DNA from: Candidatus Peregrinibacteria bacterium
GTDB lineage: Bacteria > Patescibacteriota > Gracilibacteria > UM-FILTER-43-11
DNA length: 64,000 nucleotides
Assembly (NCBI GenBank): GCA_016699515.1
Contig: CP064978.1
Location: 930,001 to 994,000 of the forward strand
Direction: 5' to 3'
Part shown: in pieces, positions 1 to 9,897 of the stretch
Layout of the letters: each line of letters begins with the position of its first letter
Position numbering within the stretch: position 1 is the first letter of the stretch
The notes under the pieces: model-generated
Told to the model about the DNA's origin: nothing
The model's database searches: none
What the model saw: the letters and a program-made list of their open reading frames with translations, nothing else
Position numbers and translations under genes: made by a program

Positions 1-120
1 TTCCACTTCGTAGAGCTTTCCCGAAACACGAATAACCGGGCGGCGGTCGCTTTGGTAGTGAATGTCGGACGCATTTTGGTTGATGGCTAAATCAAACACT
101 TTTTCGTAATCAACGTTCAT
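1..120 (-). CDS. Type IV pilus retraction/assembly ATPase, N-terminal fragment (PilT-like)
   Basis: Only the first 40 codons are in the window; the gene runs off the left edge. The ATG is at 118-120. The peptide contains ASDIHYQSDRRPVIRVSGKL (residues 17-36), which matches the conserved start of PilT/PilB secretion ATPases (ASDIHL...G.PP.iRvdG.l). These hexameric ATPases power extension or retraction of type IV pili at the inner membrane. Walker motifs lie outside the window, so PilT and PilB cannot be separated. No convincing Shine-Dalgarno precedes the ATG. It is transcribed in the same direction as purD, 101 bp downstream of it, and may or may not share its transcript. Confidence 0.75.
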   Translation of the reverse strand, partial: MNVDYEKVFDLAINQNASDIHYQSDRRPVIRVSGKLYEVE

Positions 121-221
121 GATTTTTTGGTTTTTAGTTTTAAAAATCTAATTATTATACCAAAATACAGGGTAAAAGTCCACCCTTGTAGCGCGACTGA
201 TGTTTGCAGTGATCCGTACAA

Positions 222-1526
222 CTATTTTCGCAAGGCACGCATCATTTCAATTCGCTGATCAATGAGCGTTTTGGTGCCAATATCGCGACGAAAAAAGATA
301 GGACCCTGGATGGACTCAACGGCTTTTTGAACGTTTTTTTCAGCTTCTTCCAGCGTATCTGCTTTTGCCACGAATGCCATTGCGCGTGAACCACCCAACA
401 CCCAATCGTCTCCGGCGGCCTCAACCGATGCATAGTACACGCCCACCCCCTGGAAAGCCTTTGTTTGATGAATTCGTTCGCCTTTTACTGGATTTTCGGG
501 ATACCCCTTGGGAACGATGTACTTACACACGGTGGCTTTCTTTTCAAATTCAATGTTGAGCTGATCCAATGTTCCGTGAATGATTGCTAGGCACACTTCT
601 ACCAAGTCGGTTTTTAAAAGTGTGAGCGCGTTCATCACTTCGGGATCACCAAAGCGCGCATTGTACTCAATCAAACGCACTCCGTTTTTTACGGCCATGA
701 ATCCGCCATACATAATTCCTTTGAATCCGGTGCCCAATTCTTTTTTGAGGGCCGCCGCGGTTTCGACGGTGATTTGATGAGCGGCGGTTAAGTCGGATGC
801 CTCTAGAAAAGGTAGGTTTTCGCGGTCGCTGTAGGTTCCCATTCCACCCGTGTTTGGGCCCTGGTCGTTTTCGTACGCCCGTTTGTGATCCTGAATCGGA
901 AGCATGTCGATTACATGGTCGCCGTCCACAAAACTCATTAAACTGAACTCTTGACCGACCAATTTTTCTTCGATCACCACCTGTCCGTCGCTCTTTAAAA
1001 ACGCCCGCGCTTGTTCTACCCCCTGATCGATGGTTTCAAAATGATCCCCCTGCACCAATACCCCCTTTCCCCCATGAAGCCCGTCGGCTTTTACCACTAT
1101 CTGCCCAAGGCTTTCCGCAAATTCTTTTAGGCCATCGGGGGATGTAAATACTTTGAATTCAGGGTTTCCGGAAATGCCATATTTTTCGAGCAATTCACGC
1201 GTAAACCCTTTGGAACTTTCGAGTTGTGCCATTGCTTGCGTGGGGCTGGCCGATGGTATGCCGATCTCTAAAAGCGCATCCACCACGCCGGCAGCCAGGG
1301 GTGCCTCGGGGCCCACCACAGCAAAATCCGGTCGGTACTCATCGACAAATGCCTGAATGGCTTTGGTATCAGTTAAATTGCCCACATGATACCTGGCAGC
1401 CAGCGGCTCAATACCGGGATTCAGCGTATTGCCGAATACGTAAAGCTGATCGCACTGGGGAGATCGCGCCAGTTGTTCCGCAATGATGTGCTCGCGAGCA
1501 CCGCTTCCTATCAATGCAATTTTCAT
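222..1526 (-). CDS. purD: Phosphoribosylamine--glycine ligase
   Basis: A complete 434-residue protein, normal for PurD. It joins phosphoribosylamine and glycine with ATP to make GAR, the second step of de novo purine synthesis. The N-terminal Rossmann motif GSGAREH is at residues 7-13. The ATP-grasp domain shows KADGLHGGKGV near residues 146-156, the GGMGTYSDRENLP loop, and the metal-binding YNARFGDPE segment. It is the last gene of a leftward folD-purF-purD cluster, 45 bp after purF. No frame defects are seen. The stop is TAG. Confidence 0.97.
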   Translation of the reverse strand: MKIALIGSGAREHIIAEQLARSPQCDQLYVFGNTLNPGIEPLAARYHVGNLTDTKAIQAFVDEYRPDFAVVGPEAPLAAGVVDALLEIGIPSASPTQAMAQLESSKGFTRELLEKYGISGNPEFKVFTSPDGLKEFAESLGQIVVKADGLHGGKGVLVQGDHFETIDQGVEQARAFLKSDGQVVIEEKLVGQEFSLMSFVDGDHVIDMLPIQDHKRAYENDQGPNTGGMGTYSDRENLPFLEASDLTAAHQITVETAAALKKELGTGFKGIMYGGFMAVKNGVRLIEYNARFGDPEVMNALTLLKTDLVEVCLAIIHGTLDQLNIEFEKKATVCKYIVPKGYPENPVKGERIHQTKAFQGVGVYYASVEAAGDDWVLGGSRAMAFVAKADTLEEAEKNVQKAVESIQGPIFFRRDIGTKTLIDQRIEMMRALRK

Positions 1527-1571
1527 TCTAAGGAGTGAAGGAGTAAGTTTACCAAATTATATTAATGCTTT

Positions 1572-3074
1572 TTAAGCTGCGGTTTTGTTTACATCATCCG
1601 TGTCGTGATAAGGACGGGCTTCTTCTACTCGTTTTAGCACTTCTTCTGTGATGTTTCCGGCAGGATAACCACCCCCCATGCATGAAGCGGTGAATTTTTT
1701 AATCTTTGGATTTCCCTCGCGCGCGGCCGCAATCAAATCGTCGAGCGTTTGGTAGTAAAGTTTATCGGCACCGATGGCCTCGCAAACCTGATCGATGGTG
1801 CGGTTGTGGGCAACCAGCTCTTTGCGTGTGGGCATATCAATGCCATACACATCCGGATTAATGATCGGAGGCGCTGCTGAAGCAAAATATACTTTCCTTG
1901 CCCCGGCATCGCGCGCGAGCTGAATGATTTTGCGCGAGGTGTTACCGCGCACAATGCTGTCATCCACCAACAAAACGTTTTTGTTTTTAAACTCGAGCGG
2001 AATTGGGTTGAGTTTGTATCGAATCGACTTTTTGCGCGCCTCTTGATCGGGCATAATGAACGTGCGCCCGATGTAGCGATTCTTAATAAATCCTTCGCGA
2101 AACTTTACTTTAAGCTCATGAGCAAGGGTGAGTGCAATGTGTCGAGAGGTGTCGGGGATGGGGATGACGACATCGATTCCCAATTTGTTTTTATTCTCCG
2201 GTGGGTTTTGCTTGATTTGCTTGGCCAATTTTACTCCCAAGCGCATGCGCGTTTTATACACACTCACCTGGTCGATCAAGCTATCGGGACGAGCCAAATA
2301 AACGTGCTCAAAGATGCAGGGTTGCAACTTTCCTTTGACACATTGTTTAGTGTGTAATTGGTGATTTTCGTCGATAAATACCGCTTCACCCGGCTGCACA
2401 TCGCGCACGATTTTGTAGCCCATGGTTTGAAACGCCACACTTTCGGAGGCAATCATGTATTCCTTTTTTTTGCCGGCTTCCTCGCGCATGCCAATAATAA
2501 GAGGTCGAATGCCAAATGGATCACGAAATGCCAAAAGCCCATGCCCCGCAATCATCGCCACACATGCATATCCTCCTTCTACTCGTTTAAACAAACGGGT
2601 CATCGCCTTGAAGATGCGCGCTGCGCTCAATTTGGATTGCCGATGCGTTTCTTTCATCAGCTCAAACGCCAATACGTTCAATAAAACTTCTGAGTCGGAG
2701 GTGGTGTTTAAGTGGCGCAAATTTTCGGTAACCACTTCGTTTTTGAGCGACTCGTAATTGGTTAAGTTTCCATTGTGCGCCAGGGCAATGCCATAGGGAG
2801 CGTTCACATAAAATGGTTGGGCTTCTTCGTCGCTCTGACAACCTGCGGTGGGGTAACGCACATGCCCGAGCCCCATGGTTCCCAGCAATCTAAGAACGTG
2901 GCGAGTGTGAAACACATCGCGCACCAGCCCATTGGCTTTGCGTAAATGAATATGGCGACCGTCATAAGTGGCCATTCCGGCAGCATCCTGCCCACGGTGC
3001 TGCAGTGTGATGAGCCCGTCGTAAAGTTCCTGAACGACATTTTGATTTCCCATGATTCCAACGACGCCGCACAT
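1572..3074 (-). CDS. purF: Amidophosphoribosyltransferase
   Basis: A 500-residue protein that makes phosphoribosylamine from PRPP and glutamine, the committed step of purine synthesis. I place the start at 3074 rather than at a longer upstream reading because this gives Met-Cys-Gly-Val-Val, with Cys2 the N-terminal glutaminase nucleophile after Met removal. There is no propeptide. The PRPP-binding motif LLVDDSIVRGNTS lies in the C-terminal phosphoribosyltransferase half, followed by SCMGGGYPAG. The upstream in-frame extension (to 3182) crosses an AT-rich repeat and is probably untranslated. It sits between folD and purD; adjacent genes catalyse successive purine steps. Confidence 0.97.
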   Translation of the reverse strand: MCGVVGIMGNQNVVQELYDGLITLQHRGQDAAGMATYDGRHIHLRKANGLVRDVFHTRHVLRLLGTMGLGHVRYPTAGCQSDEEAQPFYVNAPYGIALAHNGNLTNYESLKNEVVTENLRHLNTTSDSEVLLNVLAFELMKETHRQSKLSAARIFKAMTRLFKRVEGGYACVAMIAGHGLLAFRDPFGIRPLIIGMREEAGKKKEYMIASESVAFQTMGYKIVRDVQPGEAVFIDENHQLHTKQCVKGKLQPCIFEHVYLARPDSLIDQVSVYKTRMRLGVKLAKQIKQNPPENKNKLGIDVVIPIPDTSRHIALTLAHELKVKFREGFIKNRYIGRTFIMPDQEARKKSIRYKLNPIPLEFKNKNVLLVDDSIVRGNTSRKIIQLARDAGARKVYFASAAPPIINPDVYGIDMPTRKELVAHNRTIDQVCEAIGADKLYYQTLDDLIAAAREGNPKIKKFTASCMGGGYPAGNITEEVLKRVEEARPYHDTDDVNKTAA

Positions 3075-3088
3075 ATTTTTTGGATTAA

Positions 3089-3125
3089 AAATTACGAATT
3101 CACAATGACGAATTACGAATTTTTT
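3089..3125. repeat. ATTACGAATT word repeat between folD and purF
   Basis: The 76-bp gap holds repeats of the word ATTACGAATT / AATGACGAATTACG, the same AT-rich family seen at 17358-17433 and 35190-35300 and inside elp3. No promoter is evident, so purF is probably co-transcribed with folD. Confidence 0.6.
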
Positions 3126-3150
3126 CGTAATCGAACTATTATTAAGCTTT

Positions 3151-4008
3151 CTAACTATTTTGACGCATTCGTTTCGCTGCATGCACCGTGTTCACCATTA
3201 AGGCTGCCACCGTCATTGGACCCACTCCGCCGGGAACCGGCGAAATGTAGCTGGCTTTTTTACTGACATTTTCAAAATCCACGTCTCCGCAAAGCGATCC
3301 ATCTTCTCTTCGATTGATTCCAACGTCGACCACCACGACGCCGTCTTTCACCATATCCGCTGTGATAAGATTTGGCTTTCCTACGGCTACAATCAAAATA
3401 TCAGCGCGACGGGTGTGACTGGCTAAGTCGCTCGTATAAATGTGACATGTGGTTACGGTGGCATTGCGATTCAGCAACATGGTGCTGATGGGTTTTCCCA
3501 CGTGGTTGCTATGCCCCACCACAACGACCTCTCGCCCCTGAATTTGAATGTCGTAATGGTCCAATAATTTAACAATGCCCAATGGGGTGGCGGGTGGCAA
3601 ATCTTCAAAGTCCGGGCTTAAAAACATTTTACCCAAATTGTAGGCATGAAAGCCGTCGACGTCTTTTTTGGGATCGATCGCCCGAATGATTAAGGGGACT
3701 TCAATGTGGGACGGCAGCGGCAATTGAACAATAAAGCCCGTTACCGAATCGTCTTGATTGAGTTGTTCCACTTGGGCCAAGAGCTCATTTTGTGTGGTGG
3801 AATCGTTTAAATGAATTTTTACAAAATTCACCCCGGCTCTTTCACAGGCGACTTGTTTATTACGCACATAAGACGCGGACGCCGGATTATCGCCCACCTG
3901 AATCACCACTAATTTTGGTTTTAGGGCCTCGATCTCACTTTTAAGCGAATCGATCAACTCAGCAGAGAGTGCTTTGCCGTCTAAAGGGTCATGGTGATAA
4001 TAAATCAT
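3151..4008 (-). CDS. folD: Bifunctional methylene-THF dehydrogenase/methenyl-THF cyclohydrolase
   Basis: A 285-residue, full-length FolD. It converts 5,10-methylene-THF to 10-formyl-THF with NADP, supplying the formyl groups for purine rings. Visible motifs are SYVRNKQVACERAGV with the catalytic Lys, QLPLP, KDVDGFH, the dinucleotide-binding VVVGHSNHVGKP, and the C-terminal PGGVGPMTVAALMVNT. It is the first gene of the leftward folD-purF-purD group, consistent with a purine role. The stop is TAG, and the gap to purF carries an AT-rich repeat. Confidence 0.97.
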   Translation of the reverse strand: MIYYHHDPLDGKALSAELIDSLKSEIEALKPKLVVIQVGDNPASASYVRNKQVACERAGVNFVKIHLNDSTTQNELLAQVEQLNQDDSVTGFIVQLPLPSHIEVPLIIRAIDPKKDVDGFHAYNLGKMFLSPDFEDLPPATPLGIVKLLDHYDIQIQGREVVVVGHSNHVGKPISTMLLNRNATVTTCHIYTSDLASHTRRADILIVAVGKPNLITADMVKDGVVVVDVGINRREDGSLCGDVDFENVSKKASYISPVPGGVGPMTVAALMVNTVHAAKRMRQNS

Positions 4009-4101
4009 GGAGGTGCGCCCATAATAACGAATCCTGATTTATTCAAGATTTAAAATAAAAGATTGGCTGATTTTTTGCCGATGCGACTTGATTTTGAGTG
4101 T

Positions 4102-5231
4102 TTAAAGTTCGCGCTGCTCTTGGCGACTACGTAATTCCTGCAGAATTTCCTTCATTTCGCCGAATGAAGAACAGCGAAACTGACACTCAAACGCCTGCTT
4201 ATTAAAAACCCACCGACCGATGCAATCGGGGTAGCCGGGCCGGGGGCCAATATGCAATTGATTGCTCAGATTGTCGTCGCAACATACATTTTGCCCGTCG
4301 ACCGTCACCTGCTTGCTGCAGGTTAAACTCACCGGATCGGTTTGTGGGACGCCCGGAGTTGGAATCACTGGATTGGGTTCTTCGGGTACGGGCGGTTGGC
4401 CGTCGAAACAGGTAAACGCGCAACGCTGTTCACTTTCGTTAAATCCCCACGACCCCGAACAATTGACGGTGGGCGTGTTGTGATACACATGATAACAACA
4501 TTGATCTTTGACCGCCTGGGACCCCACACCACATTGTGGAAATGTGGCCGGTGTGTTGGGAACCACCGGTAGTTCTCCGTTTGGATTGGGATTGGATGGG
4601 CCCACTCCGGTATCCAGTTGAACCGGCCCGTTACTTGTTGTTGAATTTGAGTTATTGAACGGATTGGATGGTGGAGGCAATGTCACTCCACTGGAGGCCG
4701 GAGCATCGGATTGGATTGTGCCCACGCCCGAAATTTGGATGGTCCCATCCGGAATAAAGGTAATCGTGTCTTGCCCCACAACATTCCCAAAACCCGACGA
4801 GGGCGTGTAAAGCCTTCGCCCGCGATCGTCTTGCACGATGACATTTTGGTTGATCAGCTGAGTGAGGTCAATGCTCACATTGTGTGGCACCACAATAATG
4901 CCCGATATCGAGCCTTCCAAACGACCGTCCGCGTAGCGAAATTTGATCGTGTCATCGTTCACACGAAAAAAACGCACCTGTCGCAGCTCGCTGGGCGGCC
5001 CCTCTAAATCGATTGAAATGTAGTCGATATCGGCAGTGATGATTTGTAGTACCGCCCCGCTGGAATTATCAATTTCCAGCGTATTGCCACCCGCCTTTTT
5101 AATGGTGTCGCTCTTATGGTTCGCGCTGGCACCGGAACGCAGCCACCAAAAAACGAGGAGGGCTATTACACATATTCCCCCTGCGATCAGGGCGATGAGC
5201 AGCGGTCGCGTGATTCCTTTTTATTATTCAT
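4102..5231 (-). CDS. Membrane-anchored Cys-rich extracellular protein, unrecognised (one frameshift)
   Basis: The frame open from 4977 continues upstream without a stop to about 5220. An ATG at 5229-5231 (M-N-N-K-K) joins it if the A5 run (T5 at 5218-5222 on the plus strand) is read as A6. The joined protein starts with a short basic tail and one membrane helix (RPLLIALIAGGICVIALLVF), then an extracellular region with two related Cys-rich modules. Each carries CC...C.G.W.FN...C.F.C (around 4410-4520 and 4160-4310), separated by a Pro/Asn/Ser-rich linker. No family is recognised. It lies back to back with the large cohesin-like protein gene at 5378, suggesting a shared surface role, which is inference. 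Confidence 0.7.
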
Positions 5232-5320
5232 GGGCTTATTTTTTCTGTATTGTACAAGAATACTCGATTGAATCAAAGTGAAGTCTTGGTTCTGCTGAAT
5301 CGACCGTGCCCTTACCCCCC

Positions 5321-5349
5321 TTTCATTTACGCTTAAACTATGATATAAT
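5321..5349 (+). promoter_or_regulatory. Extended -10 promoter for the cohesin-like protein
   Basis: TATAAT at 5344-5349 is preceded by TGA, giving TGATATAAT, with a weak -35 TTTCAT at 5321-5326 (17-bp spacer). The expected transcription start is about 5356, shortly before the ATG at 5378. Confidence 0.65.
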
Positions 5350-5377
5350 GATTAGATTTTATTTGTGATGCTTGGGT

Positions 5378-8300
5378 ATGGGTTCAGTTGCCTTAAAGCA
5401 CGGGTTTAGACCTAAAATGGCTTTGATCATTGGGTTTTTTGGCGTGCTGGCCAGCGCATTGCTGGTTTCGACCGCCGAACAAGCCGGTACTACGTTTTCA
5501 CTGACCGCCAATACGGTTCCGGTTGGGCAGTACCCCACCACACTCACTTTGGACATTGACCCCAATGCCGAGAGCGCCGGGCTTTTAGGAGCCGAAGTGC
5601 ATCTCAGCTATGATCCCAATTTACTTTCGATTCAGTCGATTTCTACCAATTGCGGCTTTAATAGCTGTCTTGATTTTTCGGAATCCGGCACGCTCAAGTT
5701 TTTGGGAGCTTCGGGATTGCAGCAAGATGGTGGCCAGATACTCACCACGACTCAAACGTTCGCCACACTTCAAATTTTAGCTGCTCAAAGCAGTACCCTT
5801 ACTTTTAGCAAATGTTCCATCATCACCAACCAGGCTTCGTTGGCAACGTGCACGGCACTGCCTTTTACGATCCAGGCGAACGGCACCGTTTCGACTTCTT
5901 GTGGGAACGCTACCTTGGACACCGGTGAAACGTGTGACGACGGCAATACGGTGAATGGCGATGGTTGCAGCAGTGTGTGTGCTTTGGAAACCGGTGGAGG
6001 AATGTGTGGAAATTCCGCGGTGGACACCGGTGAAACGTGTGACGATGGCAATACGGTGAATGGCGATGGTTGCAGCAGTGTGTGTGCTTTGGAAATTTGC
6101 GGCAATGGTATTTTGAATTTTGGAGAACAGTGTGACGATGGAAACCAAATTGACACCGACAGCTGCACGAATACTTGTACCAACACTTCATTGGTGCTGG
6201 AAAATCCGATTTGTGGAAATTTGGTGATTGAAGGAAGTGAACAATGTGATGATGGAAACGATTTGGCCGGCGACGGCTGCAATCAACAATGTTTGTTAGA
6301 AGTGATACGAAGAGAAGTGGCTTTGGACTTTTTGACGTTTAAAACGGTGAGTGGGGTTAAGAGCGCCTTGGTGGGCAAAACCCTTCCGCTGATCACCAAT
6401 GCCCATTTTACGGATGAGAGCGTCCAAAACATCACCCAACTTGAAGGTGTGATTTATTCCAGCTCCAAACCAACTGTTGCCACCATTGAACAAGGGAATT
6501 TGATTACCAAGCGCAAAGGAACGACGACATTTTTTGTGAGCTATAGCACCGGTGGAGTGACTCGCAATGCGCAGTTTAGCTTTACGGTCACCGAACCTGC
6601 CCCCGAACCCGTTCCGGTGGCGCCCGTTGAACCAGTGAAAGAACCTGAAACTCCACCCGTAGTAGAAGCTCCGCCCCAAGAAGATCCATCGAATGAACCG
6701 CTTAGACCCGCCGCGCATTCACTGACCGAAGGTGAACTGGGTGCGATTGCTTCCGCCTCGGAAGTGGTGGAATCCGGTGCGTTTGTGGATCAATTTCAAC
6801 TTGATCTGCCCGACTCCACTCAAACCATCGACCATCAAATTGAATCGTGCACCGGGAATGGTTATTTTAAAGGCATCGATCTTTCTACGCTCATTGGTGA
6901 TGCGGACGGTGATGGTCTTACCGATCGATCGGAATGTTACGTAGGCACGAATCCACGCTCGTATGATACCGATCGGGATGGATGCAGCGACGGAGAAGAG
7001 GTGAACTTGCTTGCCACCAATCCCACGCGAGCGGGAGATTGTGATGCAAAAGCAGAATCGGAAGCGGAACCTATCAAGCCCATGGTTTCTATCACCGATC
7101 CCCAACAAGGATGGATTGTGCGCAGCAACACGCCGCGGTTAGCCGGAGTGGTCAGCCGCAACGCGACTCAGGTGGAATTGGTTGCCTTTCATGCTGATCA
7201 GTCCGCCCTGGCCGCCTTAAAAAAAGTGGCTGAACAATTGGCGGCCGATCCGCGAGCCGACCTGGCGAGCAGCTTAATGGATGAACTGGACAATCGCATA
7301 AAACAGCTGAACGCGTTTTGGCTGGAGAATGGAGACTTTTTTGACTATGGCTCACTCAATACTTTAATTCGCCGCGTGAGCGATATTGCCACTCAGAATG
7401 GCGCAATGGGGTGATTGAAAACGGCGACACTGCAGCGATTCAAGAAGGTGCGACTGCGATCCTTGATTTGGTCAATCCCGCGCTTTTGAACCCGATTTAT
7501 CTTGGTAAAACTCAGGAGTTTTCTGAAACGTTTGTAGGTGAAAAGAAATTGAATCGCTTTGAAATTAATGCTTTCGAGCTGCAAGATCAAAAGGTGTACA
7601 ACTTGGTTGCAATTGCCACTTACGAAGATGGAACCACTTTAAAATCGGCCGCTGTTTCTTTTGGAGTTAATGAAGGCTTGGGCGTTAACGCGCCGGACCC
7701 ACGCACCCTGGATAACGTACCGATTGAGTCCGATCAACTTAACTTTAGTTGGATTCCCGGGGCTTATGCACAATCCGACTCCCTCATTCGCATTCATCAG
7801 ACCCAACCGGTGATTGAAGGCGATTCGGAGTTTGGCACGCAAGTGTATGCCATTTGGAATAGTTTGGTTTTGGCTTCATCGGTTATTTCGGATAGTGAGG
7901 AGGGCTTCTTTTCGATCAAGGCCCCGCAGGCTTTGGAAGGTGGATCACTTCATCGTGTGAGCTTGTACGCCTTAAAACGTGTGGGCAATAAGGTGATTCG
8001 TTCCGATACGGTCGATGTGCATTTTGAAGTGGCTCCCGCTGCCTTGAGTGTATTGAATGTATCGCTCGCCCTTGGCGTGCTGGCCCTTTTGATCGCGATT
8101 TATTGGATCGTTCGTCGAGTGCTCATGCGCCGAAAATCATCGTTGAATCCTGATGACTTGTTGCCCGAGGAAGGGCGTGTGGAACGTGTGCTGCATACCT
8201 ACGACCATTCCATTGCCAGTTTTTCTCCACTGCCTACTCATCCGCAACCCTTGGTGTTTCCGGCCGCTCCTTCTCCTTTTCCGGTTACAAAACCGGCTGC

Positions 8301-8505
8301 TCCGTCGGCAACGCCCGTTGCCTCCTCGCTGATTTCACCGTTCCCCTTACTACTGCCGGCACCTTTGCCACCCACTACTCCATTGCCCGAGGCCGGTGAT
8401 CCCACCTTTGATCTGTTTCAAACCGACTTAACGGAAAATACCGAAGAAGCCCTGCTGGAGCGGTATGAAGACGATGCCTTGCAAGATCTAGCTCACAAAC
8501 ATTAA
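5378..8505 (+). CDS. Large secreted, membrane-anchored multidomain protein (cohesin-like, Cys-rich repeats, calcium repeats)
   Basis: Two frames (to 7414 and from 7411) join when the G4 run at 7408-7411 is read as G5, giving about 1040 residues. Order: signal/anchor helix (ALIIGFFGVLASALLVS); a cohesin-like beta domain to about nt 5880; four Cys-rich repeats of the GETCDDGNTVNGDGCSSVC type (nt about 5905-6300, the first two nearly identical); a Big-like beta domain (6310-6590); a Pro/Glu linker; Asp-rich calcium loops DADGDGLTDRSE and DTDRDGCSDGEE (6898-7010); two further beta-type domains; a C-terminal helix (nt about 8050-8125) and a roughly 120-residue Pro-rich cytoplasmic tail. ATG 5378 is preferred; TTG 5372 is possible. 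The layout suggests an envelope protein that binds ligands outside and signals or anchors inside; the ligand is unknown. Confidence 0.85.
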
Positions 8506-8768
8506 ACTTGTTCAACGGTGATGCGTGGGTCGATCGCCATTTTGAGCGTTTGTTCGATGTAGGGAAATGTCGCCGATTCGCCAATGGCACAGTTTCCGCA
8601 GGCTCCGTAATAGCGCACTTTGATGTTCGTTCCTTCAATGTCCATAATTTCCATTCCGCCTCCGTCCATCATGAGCGCAGGGTAAATCTCGGGCTCCAAC
8701 ACTTCGTTGACCCAATCCACTTGATCGTCGATATCCATGGTGGCGAAATCTTTTTTAGGCGTGCTCAT
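8502..8768 (-). CDS. NfuA/NifU C-terminal-domain iron-sulfur scaffold protein
   Basis: An 88-residue protein consisting only of a NifU C-terminal (Nfu) domain. It shows IYPALMMDGGGMEIMDIEG and the paired cysteines CGNCAIGES, which in this family bind a bridging [4Fe-4S] cluster for delivery to target proteins. Its start overlaps the end of the PrsW-like gene by 14 bp, suggesting coupled translation. Its end overlaps the convergent large surface-protein gene by 4 bp. No other iron-sulfur assembly gene is in the window. Confidence 0.88.
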   Translation of the reverse strand: MSTPKKDFATMDIDDQVDWVNEVLEPEIYPALMMDGGGMEIMDIEGTNIKVRYYGACGNCAIGESATFPYIEQTLKMAIDPRITVEQV

Positions 8769-9697
8769 GCGGGGTGAGTTTAAGCTGTGAATCCTGCTCC
8801 ATTTTTTCTTTGATCAATTGAATCTCGTCCAATAGTTTAACAAAATCTTCTTTGGGCATGATGTGCGTGCCAACCAATCCCAGCTTGAGATTGAGATCCT
8901 TTTTCTTTAACAATCGATTGAGAAACCAGAATCCGCCAAAAAAGTAGACGTACACCACCAAAAAAGCCAGAGGGTGCTGCGTAGAAAGAATAAAATCATA
9001 CATCGCATGGATTCCCATGGCTAAGGTTAAGCCAATCAAATACATTTCGCGATAATACAGGTCGGATTTTTTGAAGCGCAAGACATTTTTCATAAACTGC
9101 AAAATCGGGTGATGCTCCTTCTTCATGTATTGAATTTTAAGCACGGGTGACGCAAAGTGAGCCATTCCATAATAATAACCCAATATTCCGGAGCACAACA
9201 CATGCACCATGGTCACCACCGTAACTCGCATGAGCGCAAATACAAAAAATCCACCCGCGGAAAGCTGACCCCAATTGTGGCTGAAGTAGACCATGTTTTC
9301 ATAAAAAGCGAACCCCAACGCGCTAATGATTGCCAGCCGTATGACGTCGTCGATTGAATTAAAAAAGCGCCGGCTGACCAGTCTCATCATCCAAAACTTG
9401 GCAAATTCCTCGATGACCCCTACCCCCACAAAGCTCAGAAACAGAGCCAACAATGGATTTTCAAAAAATAAATTTTTCAAGTTTTCCTGAAAATCAACCG
9501 GATTGACCTGAAAGAAAATAAGATTGATGGTTTCGCCCCAATACCCCTGGTAAATCAAAATCAATCGCCGCGATCATGCCCGCAATAAACGTAATAAGCA
9601 CCAACCAAGGATTTTTACGGTGATGCCTTAAGAACAAATAAAGCCATGCGATAGCGGGCAACACAGCACTGAGAAGGACAATGGCGGTTTTGAACAT
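8755..9697 (-). CDS. PrsW-like intramembrane metalloprotease (one frameshift)
   Basis: Two overlapping frames join if the T4 run (A4 at 9557-9560 on the plus strand) is read as T3, restoring ...GMIAAIDLIYQGYWGE... The product is about 313 residues with roughly eight membrane helices. Family hallmarks are VIEEFAKFW (EExxK), FAFYENMVYF and a later HAMYDF, matching PrsW, the site-1 protease that cleaves anti-sigma factors. The substrate here is unknown. A basic C-terminal cytoplasmic tail follows the last helix. The nfuA-like gene starts inside its end. Confidence 0.82.
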
Positions 9698-9744
9698 TAT
9701 TTTTGGTTATCTTTGCTTAGTATACTTATATCCTGGGGATTTTC

Positions 9745-9897
9745 ACAAGGTCACTGCCGAGTCACTGGATCACTAGGTCACTCGCTTCGCTTGATCACTA
9801 GATCACAAAATTATTAATTATTTTTTGCCCCAGTGATCAAGTCCCGATGATCATCGGGACGAGTGATCCAGTGAAGAAGTGATCCAGTGACTTAGAT
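9745..9897. repeat. TCACTGGATCA word-repeat cluster with a perfect 20-bp palindrome
   Basis: The gap between nadB and prsW holds many copies of TCACTGGATCA / TGATCCAGTGA in both orientations, able to form hairpins. A perfect 20-bp palindrome, GTCCCGATGATCATCGGGAC, is at 9841-9860. A related cluster lies at 35866-35990. It ends against the nadB stop codon, so it may act as a transcript-end structure. Confidence 0.75.

Noticed and set aside
1153..1486. Plus-strand open frames inside purD
   Set aside because: They are antisense to a clear, complete PurD and have no recognisable product.
5785..6282. Long minus-strand open frames rich in His, Ser and Thr inside the surface-protein gene
   Set aside because: They are antisense shadows of the four Cys-rich repeats; the plus-strand frame has clear domains.
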